Position numbers and translations under genes: made by a program
Part shown: one piece after another, positions 12,091-24,653 of the stretch
Layout of the letters: the number at the start of each line of letters is the position of its first letter
Position numbering within the stretch: position 1 is the first letter of the stretch
Notes under the pieces: model-generated
What the model was told of the DNA's origin: nothing
Databases searched by the model: none
The model's input: only the letters and a program-made list of their open reading frames with translations
Origin: Paramacrobiotus metropolitanus
Taxonomy: Eukaryota > Tardigrada > Eutardigrada > Parachela > Macrobiotidae
Length of the DNA stretch: 64,000 bases
Direction: 5' to 3'
NCBI RefSeq assembly: GCF_019649055.1
Contig: NW_026570268.1
Span: 496,001 to 560,000 of the forward strand

Positions 12091-13342
12091 GGCAGATGAT
12101 CCAATAACTCAGGCTGATTCAACAATGCGCCGTCTCCCTTTCCCTTCCAATACAACACCGAGACACACGGGAAAATTTAGCTGGCTGCACGAGGAATGCG
12201 CGACGGCTTGGTTGCCCTGGAAAGGGGAGAATTTGGCCGAAGAGGACCGCGATTTCGAATAAAATTTATCACTTTTTTTGCATGCAATCGGCCTCTGCAG
12301 TCTGCATTTGGAAATCTCTGCCAGTGCCTGGCCGTACCGTACGCACTACGTACGTCGCTGCACCGTGCACGGGCAAACGGTACGCTGGGATGCGTACGAT
12401 GCTACGCACGTCAGCGCAGCGTACGCCTTCAGACACACGTGCCGCGCTGCGTTTGTCGCTTCAAAACCCGAAAAAATGCATTTACTAAAGTAAATTAAAA
12501 ATTAGACTACTGCGCAATGCGTATGACTTTTTAATTATTGTGAGCATGCCATTTATTTACTCTTATGTATATTGCTTATTTAATTTTATTTAATTTGGCT
12601 GGTTTTATGTTGTTCCTTTGACTTTATTTGTATTTATTTTAATCCTCCCGCTTCATTTAATTAATTTAGCTAATTTTATTTGTTTTGTTCCTCCGTTATT
12701 TACTCGTACATCGTTCTGGTAATTTTATAATTTGCCTATTTTTTTATTTTTTTAATGCTAACATGTCATATAATAATTACCGGAATTTTCAAAAATTATT
12801 TTCCAAACTGCAACAGAAAATTCAGAGAAATATTGAAAAACCGGTTAAATCATATTTAATTTAAATTGCCAAGATTGCTTAGTGTCTCTTTAATTTTGAG
12901 CCATTTGCGGACCAAGGACATAACATCCAACGAAACACGTGTGATCAACCCAATTAGTGCCGGTTATAAAGAAATGTAAGCCAACCGCTCTCTCACAAAA
13001 TCAGACAAAACCAACACATCTTCCCGTAACTGCGTGCAATCAGCGATTTCCGGTCAGAGAAAGAAAAACAAAAACTGTAACAGAGCATAACAGGTTAGGA
13101 ATTGGCCGACCACCGCCACCCGCGCCGGATCCGGTGCAATTAGTTTGTAAAAAGCAACACAAGCCAAGAAAAATACAGCGATACACTCTGAGAATTAATC
13201 AAAACGTAATTAGCTGGATTATTCAACACAAGAAACGACAACCGTCCAGCCGTCCGAACCGGCTACTCGTCGCCAAGATGCCGCGGTAAATAGGATTTTC
13301 TTTCTCATTAACCGGCAAGAATCATCGTTTCACCGACATTGA
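12091..13342. other. Region between eIF4H promoter and 4E-T 3' end
   Basis: The eIF4H start faces right and the 4E-T gene ends here, both on the minus strand. Positions 12091-12500 form the likely eIF4H promoter and contain the TACGTACG cluster. Positions 12500-13340 are AT-rich and probably hold the 4E-T 3' untranslated region. No further gene is seen; an open plus frame at 12957-13289 has no recognisable features. Confidence 0.5.
12331..12430. promoter_or_regulatory. TACGTACG-rich cluster upstream of eIF4H
   Basis: About six CGTAC or GTACG words, including ACTACGTACGTCG, fall within 100 bases and 240-340 bases upstream of the eIF4H ATG. The flank is not alignable over length with the flank of the paralogous ataxin-2 N-terminal exons, so the likeness is in motif content rather than obvious copied sequence. 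A role as promoter element is inferred. Confidence 0.4.
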
Positions 13343-16300
13343 CTAGGAGCCACTGCAAAACAAGCACGTCTCGCATTATTAGAATTTTTTTAAAATTTCC
13401 TTTAATTTTTTCTTCTTGAAAATCAAAATTTGTTCATCCTCACTCTTAAATTTATTTATTACTGAGATTCATTATTCATTTATAATATTCACTGCTTACT
13501 TATTCTATTTTTTTATCATTTTATTTACTACTCAAAGATAAACTAAATAAGGATTAAAGAAAATCAGAGATAAAAACAAGAAAAAATAAACAAAAACCAA
13601 TACGATTAATTGATTAATTCTGTTCCGCAACCCGAATAAGACGGGCTGTAGAAGAAAATTAATAACGTTGTATCTAAATAATCAAGAAAATTTTTTACTG
13701 ATAAATAAGGCAGAATAAATAGAAATGAAATACGAATAAATAAGAACAGCATACTCGTCAGCGTAGGACGGATGAGCGGCGTTCAAGCGCTGGAAGTTGA
13801 GCAAGGAAGGCGGGAGGACGTTGTGGCCCTGGCGCAGTTGCTGCTGCTGCTGTTGCAGCATGAGATAGCGCTGGTGCTCCTCGTCCATGGTGCGCGGCGG
13901 CGGCAGCTGCTGTTGCTGCTGCTGTTGGTGGTGGTAGAGCTGCAGGAAGCCCTCCGCCTCCCGCTCCATGCCCATGACGCCCTCCAGCAGGCCGCCCGCC
14001 CCGGCCGGCGCCGGCGTCGACGACGTGGAGGAGCTGCTGCCCGGCAGGGAGCCGCTGGTGTCGCTGCGCTGCAGCGTCTTCCGCATCACCGCCGTCGGCA
14101 GCAACGGGTTCCCGCTCGACGACGGCCGCACCACGCCGCCCACCGCCGGCCCAGGAATGCTCATCTAAACCCCAAGCAATAATAATTCGTCAATAAAATA
14201 TTAAAACAGAATAAATTTAATAAATACCAAATATCCAATTAAGAATAAAAATGACTAAAGATTTAATTCAATTTTTTACCTGATTGTGCATGCGGCTGTG
14301 GCTGTACTGCTGCTGTTGTTGTAGCTGCTGCTGCTGCTGTTGCAGCTGCATCTGGCGCATCCATTCCTGGCGCTCGGCCAACTGGCGGGAGTGGGCGGCG
14401 TTGCGCTGCTGCTGTTGTTGCTGCTGCTGCTGCCAGAGCAGCATCTCCTGGGGCGGCGGCATGGGGAAGGGCTGGCTGTGCGGGAAGCTGGGATGGGGGT
14501 GGTGTGAGATCAGGTTAGGAGGGAAGTGCGCCGGCGCCACGCCGTGCGCCGCCGCCATCTGGTTCCCGGGGCCGACGCGCACGGGTCCACCTGTCATGAT
14601 AAACACTTCATCAAAACCGCCACAAATTTTCAAAAACAATCATGAAAAATATTCATACATTTTTAAATTTTAAATACGTTTTCTTTCCGATTTTTTAAAT
14701 TTTCAATAAATTTTCCTTAATATCTTATTCATAAGAAGGCTCATTCATAACTGTTTTGTTTTGGAAATAATAAAAGAGCATTTCCGTTGGAAAAATGAAA
14801 AATGAAATTCAATAATTTGTGAATTTCAGTTGTGTTGTTTGCGGCCTTACCGAACGCAATCCGATGAGCAAACCGGTGCATGGGACTCATCGGCGGCGGG
14901 ACGGTGGGCGCGTACTGCGCCGGTCCGGCTCCCGGCGGCATGGAGTTGCCAAAGGGCGAGAAAGAGCGGTGCATCACGGCCGGCGGCGGCGCCGTCTGGA
15001 AGGGCGCCGGGAAGGGTCCTCCCGCCGCGGTCATCCCCGGCGGCGGGGCCCCACCGCCCGGCTTGATCTCCAGCGCCTTCATCAGCGAGTCCTTGCGCTG
15101 CTTCATCTGGATGAGCATGAGCAAGATGCCGTGGTCGAAGTGGCCGCTGTCGCGCATGTGCGTCAGTTCCTGCACCGAGAAGTTGAGCAGCTTGTGCAGA
15201 CTGGGATCGTCGGGGATGGCCAGGTCCGGCGGCAGCGGCGGACTGGGCTGCGGCGGCTGGCTGGGCGGGGACACCGCGGTGAAGGGGGCGTGGAGAGGCT
15301 GCTGGGCGGGGGGCGGCATGAAGCGCGACTGGGTGAGGGGCGGCGGGGGCGCGGCGGACTGCAGCTGCTGTTGGTGTTGCTGCTGCTGCGCCAGCTGGTG
15401 TTCGCGCTCAATGTCCTCCATCGTTTTGAATTTCGGCTGGCTGACGGCGCTGGCGACTGGCACCACTACAACAAAAGAAACAAATTCGGTTAGAATGAAA
15501 TATTCATACAAGACATAAATGGGAGGAATAACAAAGACATTTCAAAATAACATCGCAACAAATAAATTACCAACTGAATTTAATCCGCTTAATATTAATT
15601 TCGTTTAAAATAAACAAAATGGTATTCAATGGTAAATATTCAAAATTTAGTGCTTATTAATTAGAAAAATTCACATACGATCACTAATTACTTTAACAAA
15701 AAATTCAACTGATTATATTCCAACCTTGCGCTTTACGCTGGAGCATCTGTAGTAAATTCCGCCCGGCCTCCTGCGGATCCATCCCGAAGACGGCCTCCTG
15801 TTGCGGCGAGTATCCCGGCGCCGACGCTTCCGCCTGTGAACGCTCCGAAGACACGTCCAAGCCGGAGAACAACGCGCTGAAACGGCTCCCGCCCGCGGCA
15901 TTGGCATTCCGATCCTGCAATATCAAGATTTAGACACAACCAAGGATATCACTGAAAAACGACTGACCTCGATGACAGGCGGCGACTCCGCTTTGACGGC
16001 CTTCGTTTCCGGCGGCGCGGGCTTTTTAACGACGTTCTCCACGGAGGTCGTCTTCTCCGGAGCCTCCTTGTGCGTCTCCTCGTCTTTAGCGTCGTCGGTC
16101 CCGCGCAAATCATCATCAAAGCCCTTCAGCTCCATAATATCGTGCCGACTGCTCGGCCCGTCCTCCATCCACGCCGGTTCGTCTTCATCCGAGTGCTCGA
16201 GATAGTACGGCGACTCTTCTTGCTTATCGCCGTGATCTGCAAGAAAAAGGCTACGGTTTCGGCTGTTTAGTTCAATGAAAGCGCAGTCTTACTGGATGGA

Positions 16301-18429
16301 CGCCCTCTGTCAAAATTCTCCCGGTTATCCCGCGTATTGTCCCGGTGGTCGCGGTCAAAACGGTCCGGTCGGCGGAAATCCCCGCGGTCCTGATTGTTGC
16401 GGTCGCGGTTGAAGCGGTCGTTGTGGAAGCCGTAGCGCTGACTCGCCGATGACGTCCCGCCGCGGTTGTTGGGATAATCCCGGGAATTGTAATTATTGCG
16501 CGACGGATAATTGTCACGATCGCGTCTGTAAAAGCGCAAAAAATACGATTAACACATGCGCCATTTCAAACATGTAAAAGTGTTTTAAAAAGCTATTAAA
16601 AATATGAACAATTTTAAAAAAATGGTGAAAAAGCTGTTAAACTGAAGGGATTTTTCAAAACGTTTTAAAGCATGTAAGAAAGTTTTTTTTAAAAAAATCT
16701 GTTAAATTACAAAATTTGTCAGAATCTACGCACTCGTTCTCGCGGAAATCCCGCTCACGGGCCGGCACCTCCTTGGTGACGAAGGCGCCGGCCTGATTGC
16801 GGATGAGGATCTTCTGCGGCGACGCGGCGGAGGCCGCCGGCTGGCAGCCCGTGGTGAAGCTGCGCCGCTGCGGCGCCAGGGAGATGCCCGAGTCGGAGAT
16901 GTTGGAGTCCTGGCGGAGGTAGCTCCCGCGGCCCTCCGGCGCCCCGTTGTTGGCGACGGGGGCCGGCGGCTCACCGTTGAGGCTGGAGGGGGCGGCGGCG
17001 GGGGGCGGCTGCGCCGAGGCCACCAGCTTGAAGAGCCATGGGTTGGAGTTGGCCTTGGCGCCTTCCAGGGACAGCGCCGAGGGACAGCGACGGGATAGGG
17101 GCGATTTGGAGAGGAGCATCAGCTGGTCCACGGAGTAGTTGCGGCGCAGAGTGTCCGCCGATGGTTTCTTCTCACCTACACAAGTGGGAATCAGAATCAA
17201 TGCTTGGATATAAGATGGGAGTATTACGTACCGATCAGGCGATCGTGACGGGAATTTACGGATGTATAACAACAATTAAAAATAATTACAGGCAGCATTC
17301 CGATCAAATACTACTCAGTGCGCGAACACTACAAAACCAGAAGGATTATACGCATGGCAACAAGCCAGGCTACTTCCGGTCGCGTGAGTTTCCCATACAC
17401 TGGATACGGAATGCGACCAGTATCATATAGATGGCGAACAATTACGTACCGTAAAAGCGGTAAAACAAAGTGATTTGCAGAAAATTGGCATAGTACCAGT
17501 AAATACGTTGTACATACATGTACAGACAGTACTGTACTTCACTGATCAATAATGATAAATAGTATGAACGCAGATAATGGAGAAACTTTTTCTACAGAAT
17601 GCTCATTACTCGTACAGTTAATCAGGTAAGTACTGTAATAGTACGTATGGCACGAGTATTTAACGAGTAAGTATTTTATTGGCATTTATTACATACTTAC
17701 CGTAACAGGCGTAACTTACGATTTAATTATTATTTAAAAATTACTACGACTTCGTCTTCAAAGCGTGGCTCAATAGCAAGTTCAATCAAGTGATAAATTA
17801 TTTGTTATCATGATCACAAATCACAATAATTATCAAATCATTGCAATGTTACTCATTTATCATCTTCACGGTCACTTTTTTACCGTCTGAAACAAGCAAG
17901 TACGGTACTTACATACGAATAATCGGTTTAATACGAGCTTCTGATCACACAATTCATGTAAAACACTAAGGCCTCGTCCCGAATTCGAAGCGAATCTCGT
18001 TGCGATACAGCAACTCCACCTCGCGAGGTGGCTTCGCGTACCGTATCTGTAGGCGTGGCTACTGCGTACAGCCACCTCGTGCGGTTGAGCAACCGTACCA
18101 AAGCGAGATTCGCTTTGAATTCGGGACAAGGCCTAAGATTTAAAAAAAATGCTAAGAAATCAAGCATATTTACTGCACTTGTATGGAATTACTAATTAAC
18201 AATTCATAATAATTTTAATTAAAATTAACAAGTTAATCTGTTAATAATAATTAAAATTACCCATCTTCATTCTGTAATCTATCGGGAACTATGTATGTAT
18301 CAGTATAATGATATAATCCCAAGAAACGACATCTCCCCATACAGACAGTGCAGCCACTTGACTACGACTTCAGCGAGGTTAGTCATTAGTGATTAGTCTT
18401 ACGGTCTTACCGTGTTCCATTTCCTGCAT
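13343..18429 (-). CDS. EIF4ENIF1: eIF4E transporter 4E-T
   Basis: Exons on the minus strand: 18411-18429, 16734-17175, 16293-16525, 15968-16236, 15725-15914, 14851-15465, 14280-14590, 13755-14164 and perhaps a 10-base terminal exon 13343-13352; together about 832 codons in phase. 4E-T carries eIF4E into the nucleus and into P-bodies and represses cap-dependent translation. Tyr20-Leu25-Met26 (YSVDQLM) is the YX4L-phi eIF4E-binding motif. An RD/RN-rich stretch follows, then the conserved EPAWMEDGPSS and ELKGFDDDL block typical of 4E-T, and long Gln- and Pro-rich regions in the C-terminal half. The start is a 19-base exon encoding MQEMEH. If the last donor (GTATGC at 13749-13754) is not used, the frame reads on to a stop at 13682. 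Intron 1 is over 1.2 kb and carries a Harbinger-like MITE. The gene is divergent from DRG1. Confidence 0.82.
17970..18133. mobile_element. PIF/Harbinger-like MITE in 4E-T intron 1
   Basis: This 164-bp element has imperfect terminal inverted repeats of about 32 bp that begin GGCCTCGTCCCGAATTC on the left and end GAATTCGGGACAAGGCC on the right. It is flanked by the direct repeat TAA at 17967-17969 and 18134-18136. A three-base TWA target duplication is characteristic of the PIF/Harbinger superfamily. The interior has further palindromes such as CACCTCGCGAGGTG and no coding capacity. Confidence 0.75.
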
Positions 18430-19445
18430 GGCTCAAGGACGCCTTGACGAGGGAACCCAGCGAATCAATCAACGCCCAGCACCGTGAGGATGATCTGTAC
18501 AATCCTATTTGACGAAATAGACGGGGACTACCCAGTAAATTCTCTATTCTGTGAAAGACGACTTTTTGGCAGATACGGATCAGAGACAGCAGCCAACGCT
18601 GTTCGACACTGCAAACTGCGATCAAGCGATCCACACCACTGTTACAGAGGGGAGTATGACGAAGTTATAGTAAAAACTCAACCTATGAACATATTCAACC
18701 TGATGTCTGACGGAAGAAAGACGAGCACAAACGCGAAAATGGGGAAGGAGCGAGGATTCTGGGAAAACTATTACTAACTACACAGTCTACACTCTGCACT
18801 GCACTGAGACTACAGAATCACATTGCCAGCGTCGAACACTCAAGGAGAATCATATGTACACAGAGTCAACGCTGCACTGCCGAATCCACCTTAACCAGCA
18901 ACCGAAAAACAAGGGGGGAAAATGGAAAACTCAACGAACTCAATCACATCATTCCGAAGGTAGGTTATTTGAAAAATAGGGAAATTTATTCTGGTCTGAC
19001 AGTTGTTTTTCCTACGATTTTCTCTGCGAGTTCCTGCGTGAAAACGCGGCGCATGCGGCGATACAGGAATGTGTACGGTGTGTTTGTACGCAAACACACT
19101 GCAATGAACAGCAGCCAGCTGGCTTGCATAAACTGGTTCATGCTGACGTCAGCAAAGTAATTTGATACAAGTGGTGAATGGGTGTACTGGAAAACCGGTC
19201 CTCCTCGTTTCCCTGTAGTCTACCGCCAAATTGTACGTTAGTGCACTTACATACGACTCACGTCGTCCAATTCCGCTGTTAAAATTAATTTGTTTCTTAC
19301 TTTTTTGAGTTTTTTGAATAATTTTGATTTAAAAATTTCTGGATCTGCCCCATTGTGTATCTCAGTTGTTTTTGGCCTGTACGCTTCCTCTGGTTCGAGG
19401 AACTTTATTTGAGGAGGAAAAGAAGCACCAGAGAAACCAGCAAAA
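18430..19445. other. Divergent promoter region of 4E-T and DRG1
   Basis: About 1.0 kb separates the two start codons. No conserved coding is seen. The stretch 18780-19270 is GC-mixed with repeated CACTGCACTG and GTGTACGG words; a strong TACGTACG cluster is absent. The DRG1 leader probably begins after 19270. Confidence 0.5.
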
Positions 19446-22255
19446 ATGAGCGTACTGCAGAAGATCGCCGAAATCGAGGCCGAGGTACGTATGCGTAATG
19501 GTGAGTCTTCCAGGACGCGCTGCGAACTCTGGAAGCATCCAGCGTCGTTGGGGAGGTGAAGAATATCGCGTGTTAGAATTCTGCAGAAGAATCGTGATTA
19601 TCGATTGATCAGCGCAATGCAGTGTGCGTGTGTTGGCACAGATGAATCGGACGCAGAAGAACAAGGCGACGAGCTACCACTTGGGTCTGCTGAAGGCCCG
19701 CCTGGCCAAGCTGCGCCGCGAACTCATCACGCCCAAGGGCGGCGGCGGGGTAGCCGGGGAGGGCTTCGACGTGGCCAAGACCGGAGGTGAGTGAAGGGGG
19801 CGGTTAGCGTCCGCAGGGAAGCGAGCGGACAGCGCCCGTGTTCGGCTGCGAACGACGATAAACGGATACAAATAACAAATTGAAAATGTTTTTAATAATT
19901 TGTATTTTTGCTGGTTTAATTTTCTGATACACGAATCGATACGTTAATACGCATCGGAGCAGTAGTTTTTTGTTTATGTATTTTTTAGCAGCCTTGTCGG
20001 TTTATTTGCTCATATGAAGGTGAAAGCGAAAATTGATTGAAATTTTTTTACTGGTTTTAAATAATTTTATAATTTTTGTTGGTATGTAAATGTTTAGATA
20101 CCTACAAACTGGGATTTTTTCACTACCCTAGTTTGGAGTAAATTTGCTGGTTTAATTTTTTTTAAACAAACTACAATTTCTTCGTTAATTTGGGGTATTT
20201 TTGTTAGTTTAGTTGTTGAATACGAATTGGAGTTTTTTGGTAATTTGTGAATAATTTCGTCGGTTTAATTGTGTGAGATGGAATTGAGTAGGATGCTTTG
20301 TTTGCAGACGCGCGTATTGGATTTGTCGGTATGGAAGGGATCATGGGGGAGCCGGCGCCGCGTAGCTGGCCCACTTGGTCCTCGTAGTCAGTGGCCGTTA
20401 ACGCCCGCAACAGCATTAGCGCAGTCGTAACCGTGTCGTGTGTGCAGGCTTCCCCTCCGTCGGCAAGTCGACCCTCCTGACCAACCTGGCCGGCGTCTAC
20501 TCCGAGGTGGCCGCCTACGAGTTCACCACGCTCACCACCGTGCCCGGTATGTGATCTTGCGGTCCCTGCCTAATTAATCAGACAAAAAAGAGCATAATTC
20601 TCTTCAATTAGAATTAATTTAAAATTATTTATTAGAATAAATTAAGCATTGATTCGGCTTCTTCTCGGCAGGCGTCATCAAGTACAAGGGCGCCAAAATC
20701 CAGCTGCTGGACTTGCCCGGCATCATCGAGGGGGCCAAGGACGGAAAGGGCCGTGGCCGACAAGTGATTGCCGGTAAAATACACAATAACACAATTAATC
20801 ACATTATTTTTCAATGTAGCAAAATAAATAAAAGTATACCCATTTTTATTAGTGATAAAATCGTACTGGTTCTGGTAATTATTTAGCATGTTGGGATAAT
20901 GAAAAATTGATAAACTAATGAAGTATTGGGCTGCGAAAAGCCAACTACTGTACGTACCGGCCTTCGTTAAAGCGCTACTTTTGTCGTTTGTCGTGTAGTT
21001 GCACGGACGTGCAGCCTGATCTTCATCGTCCTGGACGTCCTCAAGCCCCTGCAGCATAAAAATCTCCTCGAATACGAACTGGAAGGCTTCGGTATCCGCC
21101 TCAATAAGACGCCGCCCAACATTGGCTTCCGGAAAAAAGATAAAGGCGGCGTCAACCTCAACGTGCTAGTATGTTTCACTCTGATAATAACTGATGAAAA
21201 TGACCGCCAGTTTTTGCAGCGAATTTTTTTGTGCTCGTATTTCTTCCCGGTTACCGTTTTTATTATTTGAGAAATTTATTTGTTTATTATTCCTTCGTCG
21301 GTTCAGTGGTATTCATTCCTGTTTATTATATCATAATGTCGCAGGATTGTTTTCTGAATTTATTTGTGCGGGGCGTGCGGTTGCAGCGGATGATGCAGCG
21401 TTCTAATTGCAGGTGGCGCAGAGCGAGCTGGACCTGGAGACGGTGCGGGCCATCCTGGCCGAGTACAAGATCCACAACGCCGACGTGACGCTGCGCTACG
21501 ACGCCAGCGCCGAGGACCTCATCGACGTCATCGAGGGCAACCGCATCTACATGCCCTGCATCTACATCCTCAACAAGATCGACCAGATCTCCATCGAGGA
21601 GCTCGACATCATCTACAAGATCCCGCACTGCGTCCCCATCTCCGCCCACCACAAGTGGAACTTTGACGACCGTAAGTGTTAGTTTTTTTTTCATTATTAG
21701 ACGAATTAAATCCCAGTACTGTCCCGCGAGTACAGTAATTAAATTTTTTTCTAATTCAGAAAATTAATAAGAATTGATACTGGTTTACCAATAAAGGTTG
21801 TCAATTAAAAAAGAGTGAGTAATAATTTTTCATAATTCAAAAATGAAATCAGGATTCGCAATAAATTGCTGCCAGTTAAATAAGAGTGGTTAATATTTTT
21901 TATAATTGTAAAAATTAACTATGACCGCGTGGTTGTAGTAATTGACAATTGTCGACAGTTAAATAAGAGTGATTAATAATTGTTGGCAGTACTGGAGAAG
22001 CTGTGGGAGTATTTGAAGCTGGTGCGCATCTACACGAAGCCGCGCGGCCAACTGCCGGACTACGACTCACCGGTGATCCTGACGCAGGAGCGCTGCGCCG
22101 TGGAGGACTTCTGCATGAAGATCCACAAGACGCTGATCAAGGACTTCAAGATCGCCCTGGTCTGGGGCTCCTCCGTCAAGCACCAGCCGCAGCGCGTCGG
22201 CAAGGACCACCAGCTCAACGACGAGGACGTGGTGCAGATCATCAAGAGGGTGTAG
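19446..22255 (+). CDS. DRG1: Developmentally regulated GTP-binding protein 1
   Basis: Eight exons join in phase to 366 residues: 19446-19484, 19642-19786, 20308-20328, 20448-20546, 20672-20773, 20999-21168, 21413-21671 and 21990-22255. Human DRG1 has 367. Recognisable are the start [21 protein letters not shown], the P-loop GFPSVGKST at 69-77, the switch II motif DLPG at 115-118, the G4 motif NKID at 246-249 and a C-terminal TGS domain from about 290. DRG1 is an Obg-family GTPase that works with the partner DFRP1 on translating ribosomes. The third coding exon is only 21 bases. An AATAAA signal sits at 22666-22671. The gene converges with NAC-alpha. Confidence 0.93.
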
Positions 22256-23033
22256 ACGACATCCACTACCGTAACTCGTTGCGCTGTGACGGCAGCGCCG
22301 CGGATCTGCCGCTGGGCCATGTGATGATAGCATTCAGTTTCAGACGTATTTTGCACGCGTTGTTGAACTGTCCTGAAAGTTTTTTACTCGGCGTTTTCTT
22401 GCTTGATATCAACTTGTGGAAAGTGGCGACGTTTCCACTCATTGAACCCGGAAAACAATGAGATCTTACGTTTTGCTGAAGTTATCGTACGATCGGATAG
22501 CGAGATCTTTCTGATTAATTTATTAGATTCAGAATGAATTAAAAACTCTTATTAATAAATAATTTGTGTAAGCGAATAATTATTGTAGTTATTTAATTTA
22601 GTCTAATTACTGGCATAATTTTCTAAAAACTTTATTTATAATTTACGTGTTTTTAGATTTTTATGAATAAAAGTTTGACTAAGTTGTAATTTTATCATAC
22701 AAAAATTTGAGAATAATACTGTTTGAACGAAACACGATGCAGCGCTCGAACCGATATTGTTATCACTTTGTACCCCGTCAAAACACGTCATGCCATTCGC
22801 TTGAGGGACACTGAATAATCCGTTAAAGAGCAGAAATCAACAATAAAACGTAAACTATCCGTGCCCATGCACAACATGACCACAAGACTGCGTCCCCGTG
22901 AAAAAAAGTCAAAAGAGAAGTTAGTTGTACAAACAGCGCCCGCAGCGGGCAATTTGGCGGGCAGCAACCGGCGTCGTCAGAGAGGAGGATGCACGGAGCA
23001 CAGCACAAAAGGAAGAACCCCGTCCCGCGCTCC
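22256..23033. other. Convergent 3' region of DRG1 and NAC-alpha
   Basis: The DRG1 3' untranslated region runs to the AATAAA near 22666, and the NAC-alpha 3' region occupies the right part. The sequence is AT-rich on the left and mixed on the right. No gene or repeat is seen. Confidence 0.5.
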
Positions 23034-24653
23034 TCACATCGTCAGCTCCATTATCGCTGCAACCAAAGCAACCGCGGTCAGGATAAACAATTACAAACGT
23101 GACCGGAGAAGCAGTACACATTAAAAACTGTGGAAAAGGGCTGAAAATCAAACCCTATCAATTCAAAATTTATCCCATTTTATGATTTAAACGAAATCGA
23201 TAAAAACAATTACGAATATTCAAACTGATGTTCCGAATATTTTATATCAGGAACAAAGCATTTTTATAAAATATTAACGGGAATTTTCAAAATTTCATTA
23301 AACCGGTAACCGCTTTGATCACTTCGCAATTTGAAATTCTATTGAATAATAGTTTAAAAAATCCACCGTTTAATTTTAAACTGATTTGACTGGAAGGTGG
23401 AAATGTGAAACGTTAGAAGGCAGTTCCAACTTCAAGCCTACCGTTGACGATGTCGCCGTCGTTGCGCTTGAGGGCTTTGACGGCGCGGGAGCGCTTGACG
23501 CCGGCCTGCGTCATGACCAGGTTGATGTCGCCCGAGTCCAGGCCCGTCTCGTCCGGCTCCACGCCGGCCTCGTCGTCCGACTCCTCGATCTTGGTGGTGG
23601 CGCCGCCGGGGCCGCCGCCCTCCTTACTGCCCTCGCCCTTGTCGCCGCCGGGGCCGCCCACGTCCAGGCCCTTGCGCTCGTCCCCGCCGAAGTCGGCGGT
23701 GTTGCGCAGGCGCTCCAGCGACTGCAGGGAGGCCTGGTGGCCCATGTCCTCGATCTTCGCCTCCCCGAAGATGATGTAGTGGTCCGACCCGGGGTGCCGG
23801 TACACCTGCAACCACGTAAAATGACGTCCGAATTACAGTGCAAAGAGAAAATGACGACTTACATCGGGATTGTGAATCACGAAGAGAATGTTCTTCGATT
23901 TGCGGATTGTCACTTTGGTCACTCCGGGGACGGGCTTCAATCCCAGCTGCAAAATCACAAAATTAAATCACATGTTGATTCATCGGATTCCAAGAACTGA
24001 ACGATTTAATCATTTAAATTCAAACAAAAATTTAAATTACGTAATAAAATCACTACTTGCCGCACAGCAAATTCACGATTTACCATTAAAATTTAACCCG
24101 CTATTTTTATTTCCCAAAACATTTAAAATTTAAGGTTTCAGTTTATTAGGAAAAGAAAAAATCGCAGTAAATAAAATTCTATCTACCACAGGAAGGGAAG
24201 CAGATTTCGCAAAAACAACACTTCCGACTGCCAAAATGTTTGCCGTTTCTAACAAATCGCACCACAGAAAAGCCCAGTCGGCACTAAAGTCAATGTGCCA
24301 CAGCCGAACCGGAATCCGCGCGGTTGCGCTGCAATTACCTTGAGAAGAACCTTGCGGGCCTTTTTCTCCCCGCGGCTCTGCTTGCCGATGTGCACATTCC
24401 CCGCCCCAGACAGATCAAGGTTGCCTTCCCCGGCCGCCGCTGCTTCTGCTCCCTTGCGGCCCGCACCCGCGGCCCCACTGCCCTCAGCAGCCTCGTTCTC
24501 CTCCAGAGCAGGGACGTCGTCATCCGACTCGGAGGATTCTTCATCAGCATTGGCACCTGATTCTTCCGTATCACCGCGACCGCCCAATTCCTTCTCGATC
24601 AAGGACTTCTTGGCTGCGTCATCGCGCGTCGAATCGCTGGCTAACACGACCAT
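23034..24653 (-). CDS. NACA: Nascent polypeptide-associated complex subunit alpha
   Basis: Four exons on the minus strand: 24339-24653, 23863-23946, 23442-23805 and a 23-base terminal exon 23034-23056. They join in phase to 261 residues. The NAC domain lies at about 87-155 ([20 protein letters not shown], then [18 protein letters not shown]), and a C-terminal UBA domain ends in AIMELTM, as in other animals. NAC-alpha pairs with NAC-beta (BTF3) at the ribosomal exit tunnel and shields nascent chains from mistargeting. The first 85 residues are acidic and Ala/Gly-rich. A Gly-rich insert of about 40 residues between NAC and UBA makes the protein longer than the usual 215. The terminal exon falls well outside the open frame of exon 3 and was found by searching for the conserved ending. 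Confidence 0.92.

Noticed and set aside
918-12500. Recent copying of the eIF4H promoter with its exons
   Set aside because: The two 5' flanks share motif words but do not align over any length, and neither do the first introns, so a recent duplication including the promoter is not supported.
14819-15493. Long plus-strand open frame of 224 codons
   Set aside because: It lies antisense to the 4E-T exon 14851-15465, which has correct splice sites and a Gln/Pro-rich 4E-T-like product. The plus frame is an Arg/Gly-rich shadow of GC-rich coding DNA.
22861-23124. Plus-strand open frame overlapping the NAC-alpha 3' end
   Set aside because: It has no domain and covers the conserved terminal exon of NAC-alpha on the other strand.
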